25,719 nucleotides of DNA, taken from the NCBI GenBank assembly GCA_041844335.1, contig JBGZAX010000047.1:1-25719 (forward strand), in the 5' to 3' direction. Both the position numbers and the translations under genes were made by a program. This DNA comes from CAUUFM01 sp041844335 (lineage in GTDB: Bacteria; Bacillota; Clostridia; Lachnospirales; Lachnospiraceae). The notes beneath the pieces were generated by a model. The model saw only the letters and a program-made list of their open reading frames with translations, made no database searches and was not told the origin of the DNA. Of the stretch, positions 7,947-14,625 are shown piece by piece. Position 1 is the stretch's first letter, and every line of letters begins with the position of its first letter.

Positions 7947-8423
7947 TCACAATAATTCATTTTCCTGCAACAGCTTTGATAATTTCAAATCCCAAAGTCT
8001 GTCCACAATTTTTTCCCTATCAAATACAGCACAGCTGCACCCGGAGCTTAATATGAGATTCTCCTTTTCAAATCTCATATTTACAAACAATCCTGTAGGT
8101 ATCAGATCACCTAATTCGTCTTTATTTTCCTCTATAAAGCTTTCAATCTCTGTTTTTGATACTGCTAAAATAAGTTTAAATAATTTTGGAGTATTTTGAC
8201 CTTTAATAATTTGTAAAAAAAGAGGTCTGACAGCGGAATATTTTATGAATTTATCATTATCCACATCCACCTCTTCCTCAAAATCTTTTATGATCTTACC
8301 GTCAAATTCTGCAGCAAAAGACGTTACGATCTCTCCATTTATAAAGCTGAAGTCATCAAACAAATCTTTAAGCAAAATAACTCTCATAAAAGCATTGATA
8401 CTTTTTATCTCAAATAACCTCAT
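7947..8423 (-). CDS. DUF5721-like protein of unknown function
   Basis: The 158-residue soluble protein has no signal peptide, membrane segment or catalytic motif that I recognise. The pattern of an N-terminal INAFMRVILLKDLFD helix, a central SAVRPLFLQIIKGQNTPK segment, and a C-terminal GLFVNMRFE strand followed by a Cys-containing SSGCSCAVF strand matches what I recall of DUF5721. That family is largely confined to Lachnospiraceae and relatives. The family call is from memory of its pattern, and the function is unknown. An excellent AAGGAGAG Shine-Dalgarno (8433-8426) precedes the ATG. It is co-directional with the L,D-transpeptidase gene 18 nt downstream, so they are probably co-transcribed. 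Confidence 0.8.
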   Translation of the reverse strand: MRLFEIKSINAFMRVILLKDLFDDFSFINGEIVTSFAAEFDGKIIKDFEEEVDVDNDKFIKYSAVRPLFLQIIKGQNTPKLFKLILAVSKTEIESFIEENKDELGDLIPTGLFVNMRFEKENLILSSGCSCAVFDREKIVDRLWDLKLSKLLQENELL

Positions 8424-8461
8424 ATCTCTCCTTACTGTTTTTTTAAAAAGAGTACCTGATT

Positions 8462-8490
8462 ATTTTAACATTTATTTACAGTTTTAACAA
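8462..8490 (-). promoter_or_regulatory. Candidate promoter for the DUF5721-L,D-transpeptidase operon
   Basis: On the minus strand TTGTTA (8490-8485), a 17-nt spacer and TAAAAT (8467-8462) lie about 40 nt upstream of the start codon. It sits back-to-back with the methyltransferase promoter in a 199-nt divergent gap. No other structure was seen in that gap. Confidence 0.45.
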
Positions 8491-8560
8491 GCCAAATTTA
8501 AAATAAAATAGCAGTATAAGCTGCACACTTTATTCTACAATTTATAAACAAAATACTTCC

Positions 8561-8589
8561 TTGAAAACAGAATAATTTTACATTATAAT
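8561..8589 (+). promoter_or_regulatory. Sigma-A-type promoter of the DNA methyltransferase gene
   Basis: TTGAAA (8561-8566), a 17-nt spacer and a consensus TATAAT (8584-8589) lie 33 nt before the start codon. This is close to ideal for a housekeeping sigma factor and suggests constitutive expression. Confidence 0.75.
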
Positions 8590-8622
8590 TAAAAAAACAC
8601 TTAAACATATGGAGGCAAATTG

Positions 8623-9564
8623 ATGAAAACAAAGTCATCGCTTAACAAAACCATAGACATATCGGTTGAAAACGGCAAAGAATACCTGAAAAGATGTATA
8701 AAAATAGACTCAAAAGCACATATACACGACATTTTGGATAAAACAATAATCGGCGATACATTTAATACAATAAAATTATTACCGGAATGCTTTGTAGACC
8801 TCTTAATTGCCGATCCTCCATATAATCTTGATAAAAGCTTTGACGGAAAAAAGTTTAAAAAAACGAGCAGCGAAGCTTATGCCGAATACACTGAAAAATG
8901 GATAAGCTTAATATTGCCGCTATTAAAACCGAACGCGTCAATCTATGTATGCTGCGACTGGCAATCAAGCATTGTGATCGGAAGCATTTTAAAGAAATAT
9001 TTTTATGTTCGAAACAGGATTACCTGGCAAAGAGAAAAAGGACGAGGCGCTCTTAAAAATTGGAAAAACGGAATGGAGGATATATGGTTTGCCACTATGT
9101 CCAAAAACTATACTTTCAATGTAGATAATGTAAAGGTTCGCCGCAAAGTAATAGCACCATACAAGATAGACGGAAAGCCCAAAGATTGGGAAAAGACTGA
9201 AAACGGCAATTTCAGAAACACCTATCCGTCAAATTTTTGGGACGACATTTCAATTCCCTACTGGTCCATGCCCGAAAATACCGCTCATCCCACGCAAAAG
9301 CCCGAAAAACTGCTGGCAAAGCTGATACTTGCAAGCTCAAATACAGGCAATGTGGTATTTGATCCGTTTCTGGGCTCCGGCTCCACAAGTGTTACTGCAA
9401 AAAAACTTAAAAGACATTTTTGCGGAATAGAGCAAAATGAGATGTACTGTATATGGGCTGAAAAAAGATTGGAAATGGCAGATTATGACTCTACCATACA
9501 GGGTTATACTGACGGAGTTTTTTGGGAGAGAAATACAAGAACAAACAAAAATATAAAAATTTAA
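8623..9564 (+). CDS. Orphan DNA N4/N6 methyltransferase, beta class
   Basis: The 313-residue protein has motif IV DPPY (64-67) before the AdoMet-binding motif I FDPFLGSGST (246-255), which is the beta-class motif order. HPTQKP (222-227) precedes motif I as motif X. The region between (about 130-215, with ITWQREKGRG and YPSNFWDDIS) resembles the core and target-recognition part of type II modification enzymes. It should methylate adenine N6 or cytosine N4 at a specific site; the target cannot be read from sequence. I chose the ATG at 8623 because GGAGG (8611-8615) lies 7 nt upstream, whereas the in-frame TTG at 8620 is only 4 nt away. No restriction endonuclease is adjacent: the neighbours are a DUF5721-like gene and a MATE transporter. 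It is the only complete plus-strand gene. Both an orphan regulatory enzyme and a remnant of a restriction-modification system are possible. Confidence 0.93.
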   Translation: MKTKSSLNKTIDISVENGKEYLKRCIKIDSKAHIHDILDKTIIGDTFNTIKLLPECFVDLLIADPPYNLDKSFDGKKFKKTSSEAYAEYTEKWISLILPLLKPNASIYVCCDWQSSIVIGSILKKYFYVRNRITWQREKGRGALKNWKNGMEDIWFATMSKNYTFNVDNVKVRRKVIAPYKIDGKPKDWEKTENGNFRNTYPSNFWDDISIPYWSMPENTAHPTQKPEKLLAKLILASSNTGNVVFDPFLGSGSTSVTAKKLKRHFCGIEQNEMYCIWAEKRLEMADYDSTIQGYTDGVFWERNTRTNKNIKI

Positions 9565-9582
9565 GAAAGCTTTTGTTTCTTA
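9550..9582 (-). terminator. Weak candidate terminator of the MATE gene
   Basis: On the minus strand TAAGAAA (9582-9576) and TTTCTTA (9568-9562) form a 7-bp stem around a 7-nt loop. A U-rich tract (AATTTTTATATTTTT) follows, running back into the methyltransferase gene. The stem has one G-C pair, so termination would be weak. Confidence 0.3.
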
Positions 9583-10919
9583 CCCCACAAATCCGATTTA
9601 AGATAATACAATAAATAAATTATGGAACTGATACACCATGTCAACGGATAAGCCCAGTAGACAAACACTACATCGTGTTTTATATGTGTCACAATAATTA
9701 TATATACTATTCTGACAAAACACCAAATAAACAGCATTACAAACATAGGAACTATAGCTTTTCCGGCGCCTCTGCATACCCCTGCAACCAGATGAGAAAA
9801 GGCTAAGCCGAAGAAAAAAAGACACACTATGCGTGATTGAAGAACTCCATATTTGATAACTTCAGCATCCTGAGTAAATAATCCTATCATTTCGTCTGAA
9901 AAAAACAGAAACAATACACCTATACTTTCTGATAACACAAGCGATAATATTATTCCGAACCTTGAACCCTCTCTTGCCCTTTCGAGATTTCCGGCTCCAA
10001 TGTTCTGTCCTACATAGGTGGCTAAAGCCATGGCAAAACAGGTAATTGGAAGAAAAGCAAAGCCTTCAACCTTTGAATATACACCGTATCCGGCCATTGT
10101 ATCCGCCCCGAAGCTGTTTATATGACTCTGAGCAATCACATTTGCAAGACCTATGACAGAATTTTGAATTCCTGTAGGTACTCCGTAAACTGATATCTGT
10201 CTCAAAATTATTTTGTTAAATCTGATTTTAGATAGGAAAACCTGATAAATTGTTCCCTTTTTCATAAGATGTCTAAAACATAAAAACACACTGAAGGCAT
10301 TTGATATTACAGTAGCCAAAGCTGCAGAATCTACACCCAGATGAAAAACTCCGACAAAAATAATATCAATGAATATATTAAGAACAGATGATATAATAAG
10401 ATAGTAAAGCGGTCTTTTACTGTCTCCAAGAGCATTTAATATACCGTTACAGGTATTATAAAGTGCGATGAAAATGCCTCCCGCAAAATAAACTCTAAAA
10501 TATTTAACGGATTCAGGAATTACAGATGCATCAGTTCCCATAGCTACAACAATAGCAGGTGAAAAGACAACGCCTGCAAATGTCAGAACAATTCCCATTA
10601 TAACCCCAAGAAAAACTGTGGTATGTATCGCCAAGCTTAAATTCTCATTATCTTTGGCGCCGAAATATCTTGATATCACAATTCCCGCACCGGATGCAAG
10701 ACCGATTAAAAAGCTTGTCAGCATCCAAGTAAGATTACCGGAAGAACTGACCGCCGCCAGAGCCTCTTTGCCCAAAAAATTCCCTACTATAATCGAATCT
10801 GCTGCATTATATAATTGTTGAAAAAGATTACTGAGCATTAATGGAAGAGCAAACATCAAAATCTGCTTTTTATAGTTCCCCTCAGTCATATTCATTATAC
10901 CGGACTTAACACTAAACAT
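9561..10919 (-). CDS. MATE-family multidrug/toxin efflux transporter
   Basis: The 452-residue protein has about 12 hydrophobic segments in two homologous halves. The N-terminal signature MTEGNYKKQILMF, then LPLMLSNLFQQLYNAADSI, is typical of the NorM/DinF-like MATE group, with the second half beginning near KIILRQISVYGVPTG. It is expected to export cationic compounds in exchange for Na+ or H+ across the cytoplasmic membrane; the substrate is unknown. The ATG at 10919 lies about 10 nt after AGGAG. Later Met codons at 9 and 11 lack a ribosome binding site. Its stop codon shares a TTAA with the convergent methyltransferase stop. It has its own promoter, embedded in the mscL terminator region. 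Confidence 0.95.
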   Translation of the reverse strand: MFSVKSGIMNMTEGNYKKQILMFALPLMLSNLFQQLYNAADSIIVGNFLGKEALAAVSSSGNLTWMLTSFLIGLASGAGIVISRYFGAKDNENLSLAIHTTVFLGVIMGIVLTFAGVVFSPAIVVAMGTDASVIPESVKYFRVYFAGGIFIALYNTCNGILNALGDSKRPLYYLIISSVLNIFIDIIFVGVFHLGVDSAALATVISNAFSVFLCFRHLMKKGTIYQVFLSKIRFNKIILRQISVYGVPTGIQNSVIGLANVIAQSHINSFGADTMAGYGVYSKVEGFAFLPITCFAMALATYVGQNIGAGNLERAREGSRFGIILSLVLSESIGVLFLFFSDEMIGLFTQDAEVIKYGVLQSRIVCLFFFGLAFSHLVAGVCRGAGKAIVPMFVMLFIWCFVRIVYIIIVTHIKHDVVFVYWAYPLTWCISSIIYLLYYLKSDLWGKKQKLS

Positions 10920-10952
10920 TTAACACATGCTCCTAAAAATAAGATGTCTAAC

Positions 10953-10982
10953 ATTATAGCACTAAAAAAAAGAGTTTCGCAA
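10953..10982 (-). promoter_or_regulatory. Extended -10 promoter of the MATE gene
   Basis: On the minus strand TGCTATAAT is an extended -10 (TGn) joined to a consensus TATAAT (10958-10953). A TTGCGA (10982-10977) 18 nt upstream is a weak -35. The -35 lies in the loop of the mscL terminator hairpin. The promoter is about 35 nt upstream of the MATE start. Confidence 0.6.
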
Positions 10983-10994
10983 TGATAACTCTTT
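10964..10994 (-). terminator. Intrinsic terminator of mscL
   Basis: On the minus strand AAAGAGTT (10994-10987) pairs with AACTCTTT (10976-10969) around a 10-nt loop, and a run of eight T residues (10971-10964) overlaps and follows the 3' arm. It lies about 85 nt after the mscL stop. The intervening DNA holds only an A/T-only inverted repeat (11020-11036). Confidence 0.75.
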
Positions 10995-11079
10995 AATTTC
11001 CAAGTAACAGACTCATAATATATTATTCGATAATATTTTATTTGAGTGCACGCACCTGCAATATAGGCAACAAAATATA

Positions 11080-11481
11080 TTATTTCGCAGAATTTTCTTT
11101 TAATAAATCTCTGATTTCTTTCAGATAATCCAATTCCGTAGACACAGGCTCAACAGGTGTATTATCCTCAGTCTGTTTTTGAAGCTTTTTCATAGAAACA
11201 TTTGCAAGCTTAACAACTATAAACAGGGTGAGTGCGATAAGCAGGAAATTAATCACCGCCGATAAGAAAGCTCCGACACCGAGTGTGGCACTGCCTACCG
11301 TCACTACAAAACCGGCTATATCGTTGCCTCCAGTCACTATTCCGATTATCGGCATCAACACATCATTGACAAGTGATTTAATAATTGCCCCGAAAGCTCC
11401 GGCAATAATCACACCGACTGCCATATCTAAAACATTGCCCTTTAATGCGAATTCTTTAAATTCTTTAATAAACTCTTTCAA
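11080..11481 (-). CDS. mscL: Large-conductance mechanosensitive channel MscL
   Basis: The 133-residue protein has the family's hallmark N-terminus: amphipathic FIKEFKEFALKGNVLDMAVG, then the pore helix with GVIIAGAFGAIIKSLVNDVLMP. TM2 follows (about 70-92, FLSAVINFLLIALTLFIVV), and the C-terminal helix ends in a charged LDYLKEIRDLLKE bundle. The channel releases solutes under hypo-osmotic shock. The start codon is TTG at 11481-11479: GGAGG (11493-11489) lies 7 nt upstream and the family alignment begins here. The gene lies directly behind the ribosomal-cluster terminator with very little room for a separate promoter. Expression may therefore use read-through or a promoter overlapping the terminator. 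Confidence 0.97.
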   Translation of the reverse strand: MKEFIKEFKEFALKGNVLDMAVGVIIAGAFGAIIKSLVNDVLMPIIGIVTGGNDIAGFVVTVGSATLGVGAFLSAVINFLLIALTLFIVVKLANVSMKKLQKQTEDNTPVEPVSTELDYLKEIRDLLKENSAK

Positions 11482-11512
11482 AATTCAACCTCCAACTAAA
11501 AATCAAAATTTT

Positions 11513-11548
11513 AAAAAATAGGTAGAAGTTAAAATAAACTTCCACCTA
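11513..11548 (-). terminator. Strong terminator at the end of the ribosomal protein cluster
   Basis: On the minus strand TAGGTGGAAGTT (11548-11537) pairs with AACTTCTACCTA (11530-11519), giving 12 pairs including one G-U. The loop is 6 nt, and six T residues (11518-11513) follow. It begins 11 nt after the rplQ stop codon. Confidence 0.92.
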
Positions 11549-11559
11549 AAAATCCTAAC

Positions 11560-12081
11560 TTATACAAGTTCTAAAAGAACCTCCAATGCTCCGTCACCAC
11601 GTCTTTGTCCAATCTTAACTATTCTGGTATAACCGCCATTTCTTGATGTATACTTTGGAGCTATTTCATTAAATAATTTTTCGGACAAATCAAGTTTTTT
11701 GCTGTCTTTCTTTCTTTCAGCAACAACTGTCGGCATATATAAAACGCTCATAATCTTTCTTCTGGCGTTCAACTTTGAAGGTCTGTCTTTCTTTATTTCT
11801 TTCTCAACATCGTCATAGACTGTTCTTTTCTTGCCGTCTACAACTTCCTTTATTCTCTTGCCGTCAGCATCCTTTTTAGCAACCTTTGCTACCACCTTAA
11901 CCATGTCGAAATTATCTTTTTCTTTGACAGCCAAGGCAATAAGTGGCTCCACCATTCTTCTAATTTCTTTAGCACGTGCCTCTGTAGTAACTATCTTGCC
12001 ATGTTGTATTAAGGCGGTAGTCTGATTACGAAGCAATGCCTTTCTGATGCTCATACTTTTGCCAAGTTTTCTGTGTGCCAT
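11560..12081 (-). CDS. rplQ: 50S ribosomal protein L17, enlarged form
   Basis: The 173-residue protein has the conserved L17 start (MAHRKLGKS then HR/RKALLRNQ, LIQHGKIVTTEARAKE) and end (NEIAPKYTSRNGGYTRIVKI, then RRGDGALEVLLELV). Typical bacterial L17 is about 115-130 residues. Here a lysine-rich insertion sits at about 58-99 (DADGKRIKEVVDGKK region), and a second short one at about 116-131. I associate both with Lachnospiraceae L17, so they are lineage traits and not errors. L17 sits near the exit-tunnel region of the large subunit. AGGAGG precedes the ATG. It is the last gene of the cluster. Confidence 0.96.
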   Translation of the reverse strand: MAHRKLGKSMSIRKALLRNQTTALIQHGKIVTTEARAKEIRRMVEPLIALAVKEKDNFDMVKVVAKVAKKDADGKRIKEVVDGKKRTVYDDVEKEIKKDRPSKLNARRKIMSVLYMPTVVAERKKDSKKLDLSEKLFNEIAPKYTSRNGGYTRIVKIGQRRGDGALEVLLELV

Positions 12082-12095
12082 TTATATATCCTCCT

Positions 12096-12135
12096 AAAAA
12101 CGAATATTCGTGCTCTTCGGTCTTATCGAATATTC
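12096..12135 (-). promoter_or_regulatory. Terminator-like intercistronic hairpin between rpoA and rplQ
   Basis: On the minus strand GAATATTCG (12135-12127) pairs with CGAATATTC (12110-12102) across a 16-nt loop. G and five T residues (12100-12096) follow, and then the rplQ Shine-Dalgarno. Each arm is nearly palindromic itself (ACGAATATTCGT spans 12100-12111), so alternative structures exist. It may attenuate, stabilise an upstream mRNA end or mark an RNase site. Confidence 0.5.
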
Positions 12136-12144
12136 AAAATAATA

Positions 12145-13122
12145 TTATTGTTCTTTTGTATCAAGACTAAGACCAAGCTCAGTGAGTTTATCCAACACCT
12201 CTTCCAAAGACTTTCTGCCAAGATTTCTAACTCTAATCATATCTTCGGCTGTCTTATCTGTAAGCTCCTCTACTGTATTAATACCCGCTCTTTTTAAGCA
12301 ATTATAAGAACGTACAGACAATTCAAGCTCATCTATACTCATTTCTAAAATCTTGCTCTTTTCATCCTCTTCTTTTTCGATCATTACCTCCGCCTGCTTT
12401 GCACTTTCAGACAGATTAATAAATAAATTCAAGTGCTCGCTCATTACCTTTGCAGCAAGACTTACTGTTTCATCAGGTGCCAATGCTCCATTGGTATAGA
12501 CATCAAGTATCAGTCTGTCGTAGTCTGTAATCTGACCTACACGTGTGTCCTCCACAAGCAGATTTACACGTTCAACAGGAGAATATAACGAATCTATCGC
12601 TATAACTCCAATCGGCATATCCTCAGACTTGTTTTTCTCGGAACTGATATATCCTCTACCCATAGTAATAGTAAGCTCCATATTCAAAGAAGGAATGACT
12701 TCCTTGTCCTTATCCTTGTATCCGCTAAGATTAGCTATTACCAGGTCTTTATTAATTATTTCAAGATCCGAATCCAACTTTATATCGGCTGCAGTAACCA
12801 CTCCGGTACCGGTATATTCCAAATAAGCCACCTTAGGATCATTAGATGAACCGTTATTTTTGATAACCAGCTCTTTTATATTCAGAATAATCTCAGTAAC
12901 GTCTTCTTTCACTCCGAGAATAGAACTGAATTCGTGTTGAATTCCCTCTATCTTTAAACGGCTGACCGCACAACCCGGTAATGAAGACAACATAATACGA
13001 CGAAGAGAATTACCTAATGTAGTACCGTATCCTCTTTCAAGCGGCTCTACAATAAATCTTCCAAACTTTTTGTCCTCAGACATTTCGGCTATTTCTATTT
13101 TAGGTTTACTAAAATCAAACAA
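12145..13122 (-). CDS. rpoA: RNA polymerase alpha subunit
   Basis: The 325-residue alpha subunit has the N-terminal dimerisation domain (about 1-230), with PLERGYGTTLGNSLRRIMLSSLPG and GVKEDVTEIILNIKE. An acidic linker (EKEEDEKSK) follows. The C-terminal domain (about 253-318) has LELSVRSYNCLKRAGINTVEEL and RNLGRKSLEEV, which contact activators and UP-element DNA. The start is TTG at 13122-13120. The protein begins MFDFSKPKIE, exactly where clostridial homologues begin, the next Met is residue 14, and no ATG lies in frame nearby. The ribosome binding site is an unusual AAAGGGGGGC (13137-13128) about 6 nt upstream. The gene is flanked by rpsD and rplQ, the usual alpha-operon position. Confidence 0.98.
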   Translation of the reverse strand: MFDFSKPKIEIAEMSEDKKFGRFIVEPLERGYGTTLGNSLRRIMLSSLPGCAVSRLKIEGIQHEFSSILGVKEDVTEIILNIKELVIKNNGSSNDPKVAYLEYTGTGVVTAADIKLDSDLEIINKDLVIANLSGYKDKDKEVIPSLNMELTITMGRGYISSEKNKSEDMPIGVIAIDSLYSPVERVNLLVEDTRVGQITDYDRLILDVYTNGALAPDETVSLAAKVMSEHLNLFINLSESAKQAEVMIEKEEDEKSKILEMSIDELELSVRSYNCLKRAGINTVEELTDKTAEDMIRVRNLGRKSLEEVLDKLTELGLSLDTKEQ

Positions 13123-13157
13123 ACAAAGCCCCCCTTTATATTCAAGAAAACAGGCAA

Positions 13158-13751
13158 TTACTTAGAATACAGCTCGACTATAAGCATTTCTTGAACCGGA
13201 ACATCAATTTCTGCTCTAGTAGGAAGATTCTTAACCGTTCCCTTTAAGTTCTCAGCATCGCACTCTAACCATTCAGGAACAAGTCTTCCTCCGGTCGCTT
13301 CCAATATTAATTTATATCTGGTATAAGCTGTTTTTGTATCTCTGATAGCCACAACATCTCCGGCCTTTACTCTGTATGAAGGTATGCTTATTACCTTTCC
13401 GTTCACTGTAATATTTTTGTGTCCAACTATCTGTCTGGCTTCTTTTCTGGTTCTGGCAAAGCCTAATCTGAATACCACATTATCTAAGCGGCTCTCTAAC
13501 AATATCATCAGATTTTCACCCGACATTCCGGACATACGCTCCGCTTTTTTATAATAATTACGGAACGGTTTTTCTAAAACTCCATATATGAATTTAGCTT
13601 TTTGCTTTTCTCTAAGCTGTAGTCCATAATCACTAATTTTTCTATTAGCTCTAGTTAATTTTCTTTTTGATGATTTGTTGATTCCCAAAACAGCAGGCTC
13701 TAAATCAAGTGATCTGCATCTTTTAAGAACCGGTGTCCTATTAACTGCCAT
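13158..13751 (-). CDS. rpsD: 30S ribosomal protein S4, zinc-free type
   Basis: The 197-residue S4 begins MAVNRTPVLKRCRSL and carries the S4 RNA-binding domain (about 87-150), with LESRLDNVVFRLGFARTRKEARQIV and HKNITVNGK. The N-terminal region has a single Cys in place of a zinc-binding Cys cluster, so this is the C-minus form. S4 is a primary 16S rRNA binder and nucleates 30S assembly. The spacing and AGGAGG Shine-Dalgarno are normal. In Bacillus rpsD is unlinked and autoregulated, whereas here it sits in the alpha operon. Confidence 0.97.
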   Translation of the reverse strand: MAVNRTPVLKRCRSLDLEPAVLGINKSSKRKLTRANRKISDYGLQLREKQKAKFIYGVLEKPFRNYYKKAERMSGMSGENLMILLESRLDNVVFRLGFARTRKEARQIVGHKNITVNGKVISIPSYRVKAGDVVAIRDTKTAYTRYKLILEATGGRLVPEWLECDAENLKGTVKNLPTRAEIDVPVQEMLIVELYSK

Positions 13752-13792
13752 TTAAAATTTCCTCCTAATAATCTACCTTAATTAAAATGCAA

Positions 13793-14188
13793 CTACACTC
13801 TTCTGCGTTTCGGTGGACGACAACCATTGTGTGGAACAGGTGTAACATCTCGTATACTGGTAACATTTATGCCACAAGCCTGCAATGCTCTAATAGCAGC
13901 CTCTCGTCCCGAGCCGGGACCCTTAACCATAACATCTACTGACTTAAGCCCATATGGTGCTACCTTGTTTGCAGCAGCCTCTGCAGCCATCTGTGCGGCA
14001 TAAGGAGTAGATTTCCTTGAACCTTTAAAGCCAAGTCCGCCTGCACTTGCCCAAGACAATGCATTGCCCTGCTCATCTGTCAGAGTAACAATTGTATTGT
14101 TAAAAGATGCCTGTATATGTGCTTGACCACGTTCAACGTTTCTTCTAACACGTTTCCTTGTTGTTTTTTTTGCAACTTTCTGTGCCAT
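13793..14188 (-). CDS. rpsK: 30S ribosomal protein S11
   Basis: The 131-residue S11 shows the conserved HIQASFNNTIVTLTD, SWASAGGLGFKGSRKSTPYAAQ and C-terminal VTPVPHNGCRPPKRRRV motifs. It forms the platform of the 30S subunit near the mRNA E site with S7 and S18. It lies 31 nt after rpsM, in standard alpha-operon order. Confidence 0.98.
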   Translation of the reverse strand: MAQKVAKKTTRKRVRRNVERGQAHIQASFNNTIVTLTDEQGNALSWASAGGLGFKGSRKSTPYAAQMAAEAAANKVAPYGLKSVDVMVKGPGSGREAAIRALQACGINVTSIRDVTPVPHNGCRPPKRRRV

Positions 14189-14219
14189 CTTAAACTAACC
14201 TACTTTCTCTAAACTATAA

Positions 14220-14588
14220 TTATTTCTTCTTATTTGCCACTGTACGCTTAGGTCCTTTTCTGGTTCTTGCATTGGTCTTTGTTTTCTGACCGCGAACCGG
14301 AAGACCCTTTCTATGACGAATTCCTCTATAGCATCCGATTTCCTGAAGTCTTTTTATATTAAGAGCGATTTCTCTTCTAAGATCACCCTCTACCATATAT
14401 TCGCCTTCAATGATTTCTGCTATCTTCTTTACTTCATCATCCAATAAATCCTTACATCTGGTATCCGGACTTACTCCAGCCTGATCAAGAATTTTGTTTG
14501 AGCTGGCTTTACCTATACCGTAGATATATGTAAGACCTATCTCAACTCTTTTGTCTCTTGGCAAATCAATACCGGCAATACGAGCCAT
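14220..14588 (-). CDS. rpsM: 30S ribosomal protein S13
   Basis: The 122-residue S13 begins MARIAGIDLPRDKRVEIGLTYIYGIG. It ends with the basic RHRKGLPVRGQKTKTNARTR tail that reaches the P-site tRNA and the B1 inter-subunit bridges. Its AGGAGG lies within the loop of an inverted repeat whose arms flank the rpmJ stop codon and the rpsM start. Confidence 0.98.
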   Translation of the reverse strand: MARIAGIDLPRDKRVEIGLTYIYGIGKASSNKILDQAGVSPDTRCKDLLDDEVKKIAEIIEGEYMVEGDLRREIALNIKRLQEIGCYRGIRHRKGLPVRGQKTKTNARTRKGPKRTVANKKK

Positions 14589-14625
14589 TTAAGCTTTCCT
14601 CCTTTAATTTCTCTATCAAGCTTAA
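14589..14625 (-). promoter_or_regulatory. Inverted repeat enclosing the rpsM ribosome binding site
   Basis: On the minus strand TTAAGCTT (14625-14618) and AAGCTTAA (14596-14589) can form an 8-bp stem with a 21-nt loop. The first arm contains the rpmJ TAA stop, the loop contains AGGAGG, and the second arm abuts the rpsM ATG. A ribosome finishing rpmJ would open it. Confidence 0.4.

Noticed and set aside
8620..8622. In-frame TTG one codon before the methyltransferase ATG
   Set aside because: It is only 4 nt from GGAGG, while the ATG at 8623 has the preferred 7-nt spacing.
9598..9825. Second minus-strand frame inside the MATE gene
   Set aside because: It is a shifted frame within an intact, clearly recognisable transporter gene.
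11020..11036. ATATTAT/ATAATAT inverted repeat after mscL
   Set aside because: It consists only of A-T pairs and lacks a T-run; the better terminator lies downstream at 10964-10994.
11228..11521. Plus-strand frame opposite mscL
   Set aside because: It is an antisense shadow that crosses the ribosomal terminator side, with no ribosome binding site and no family resemblance.
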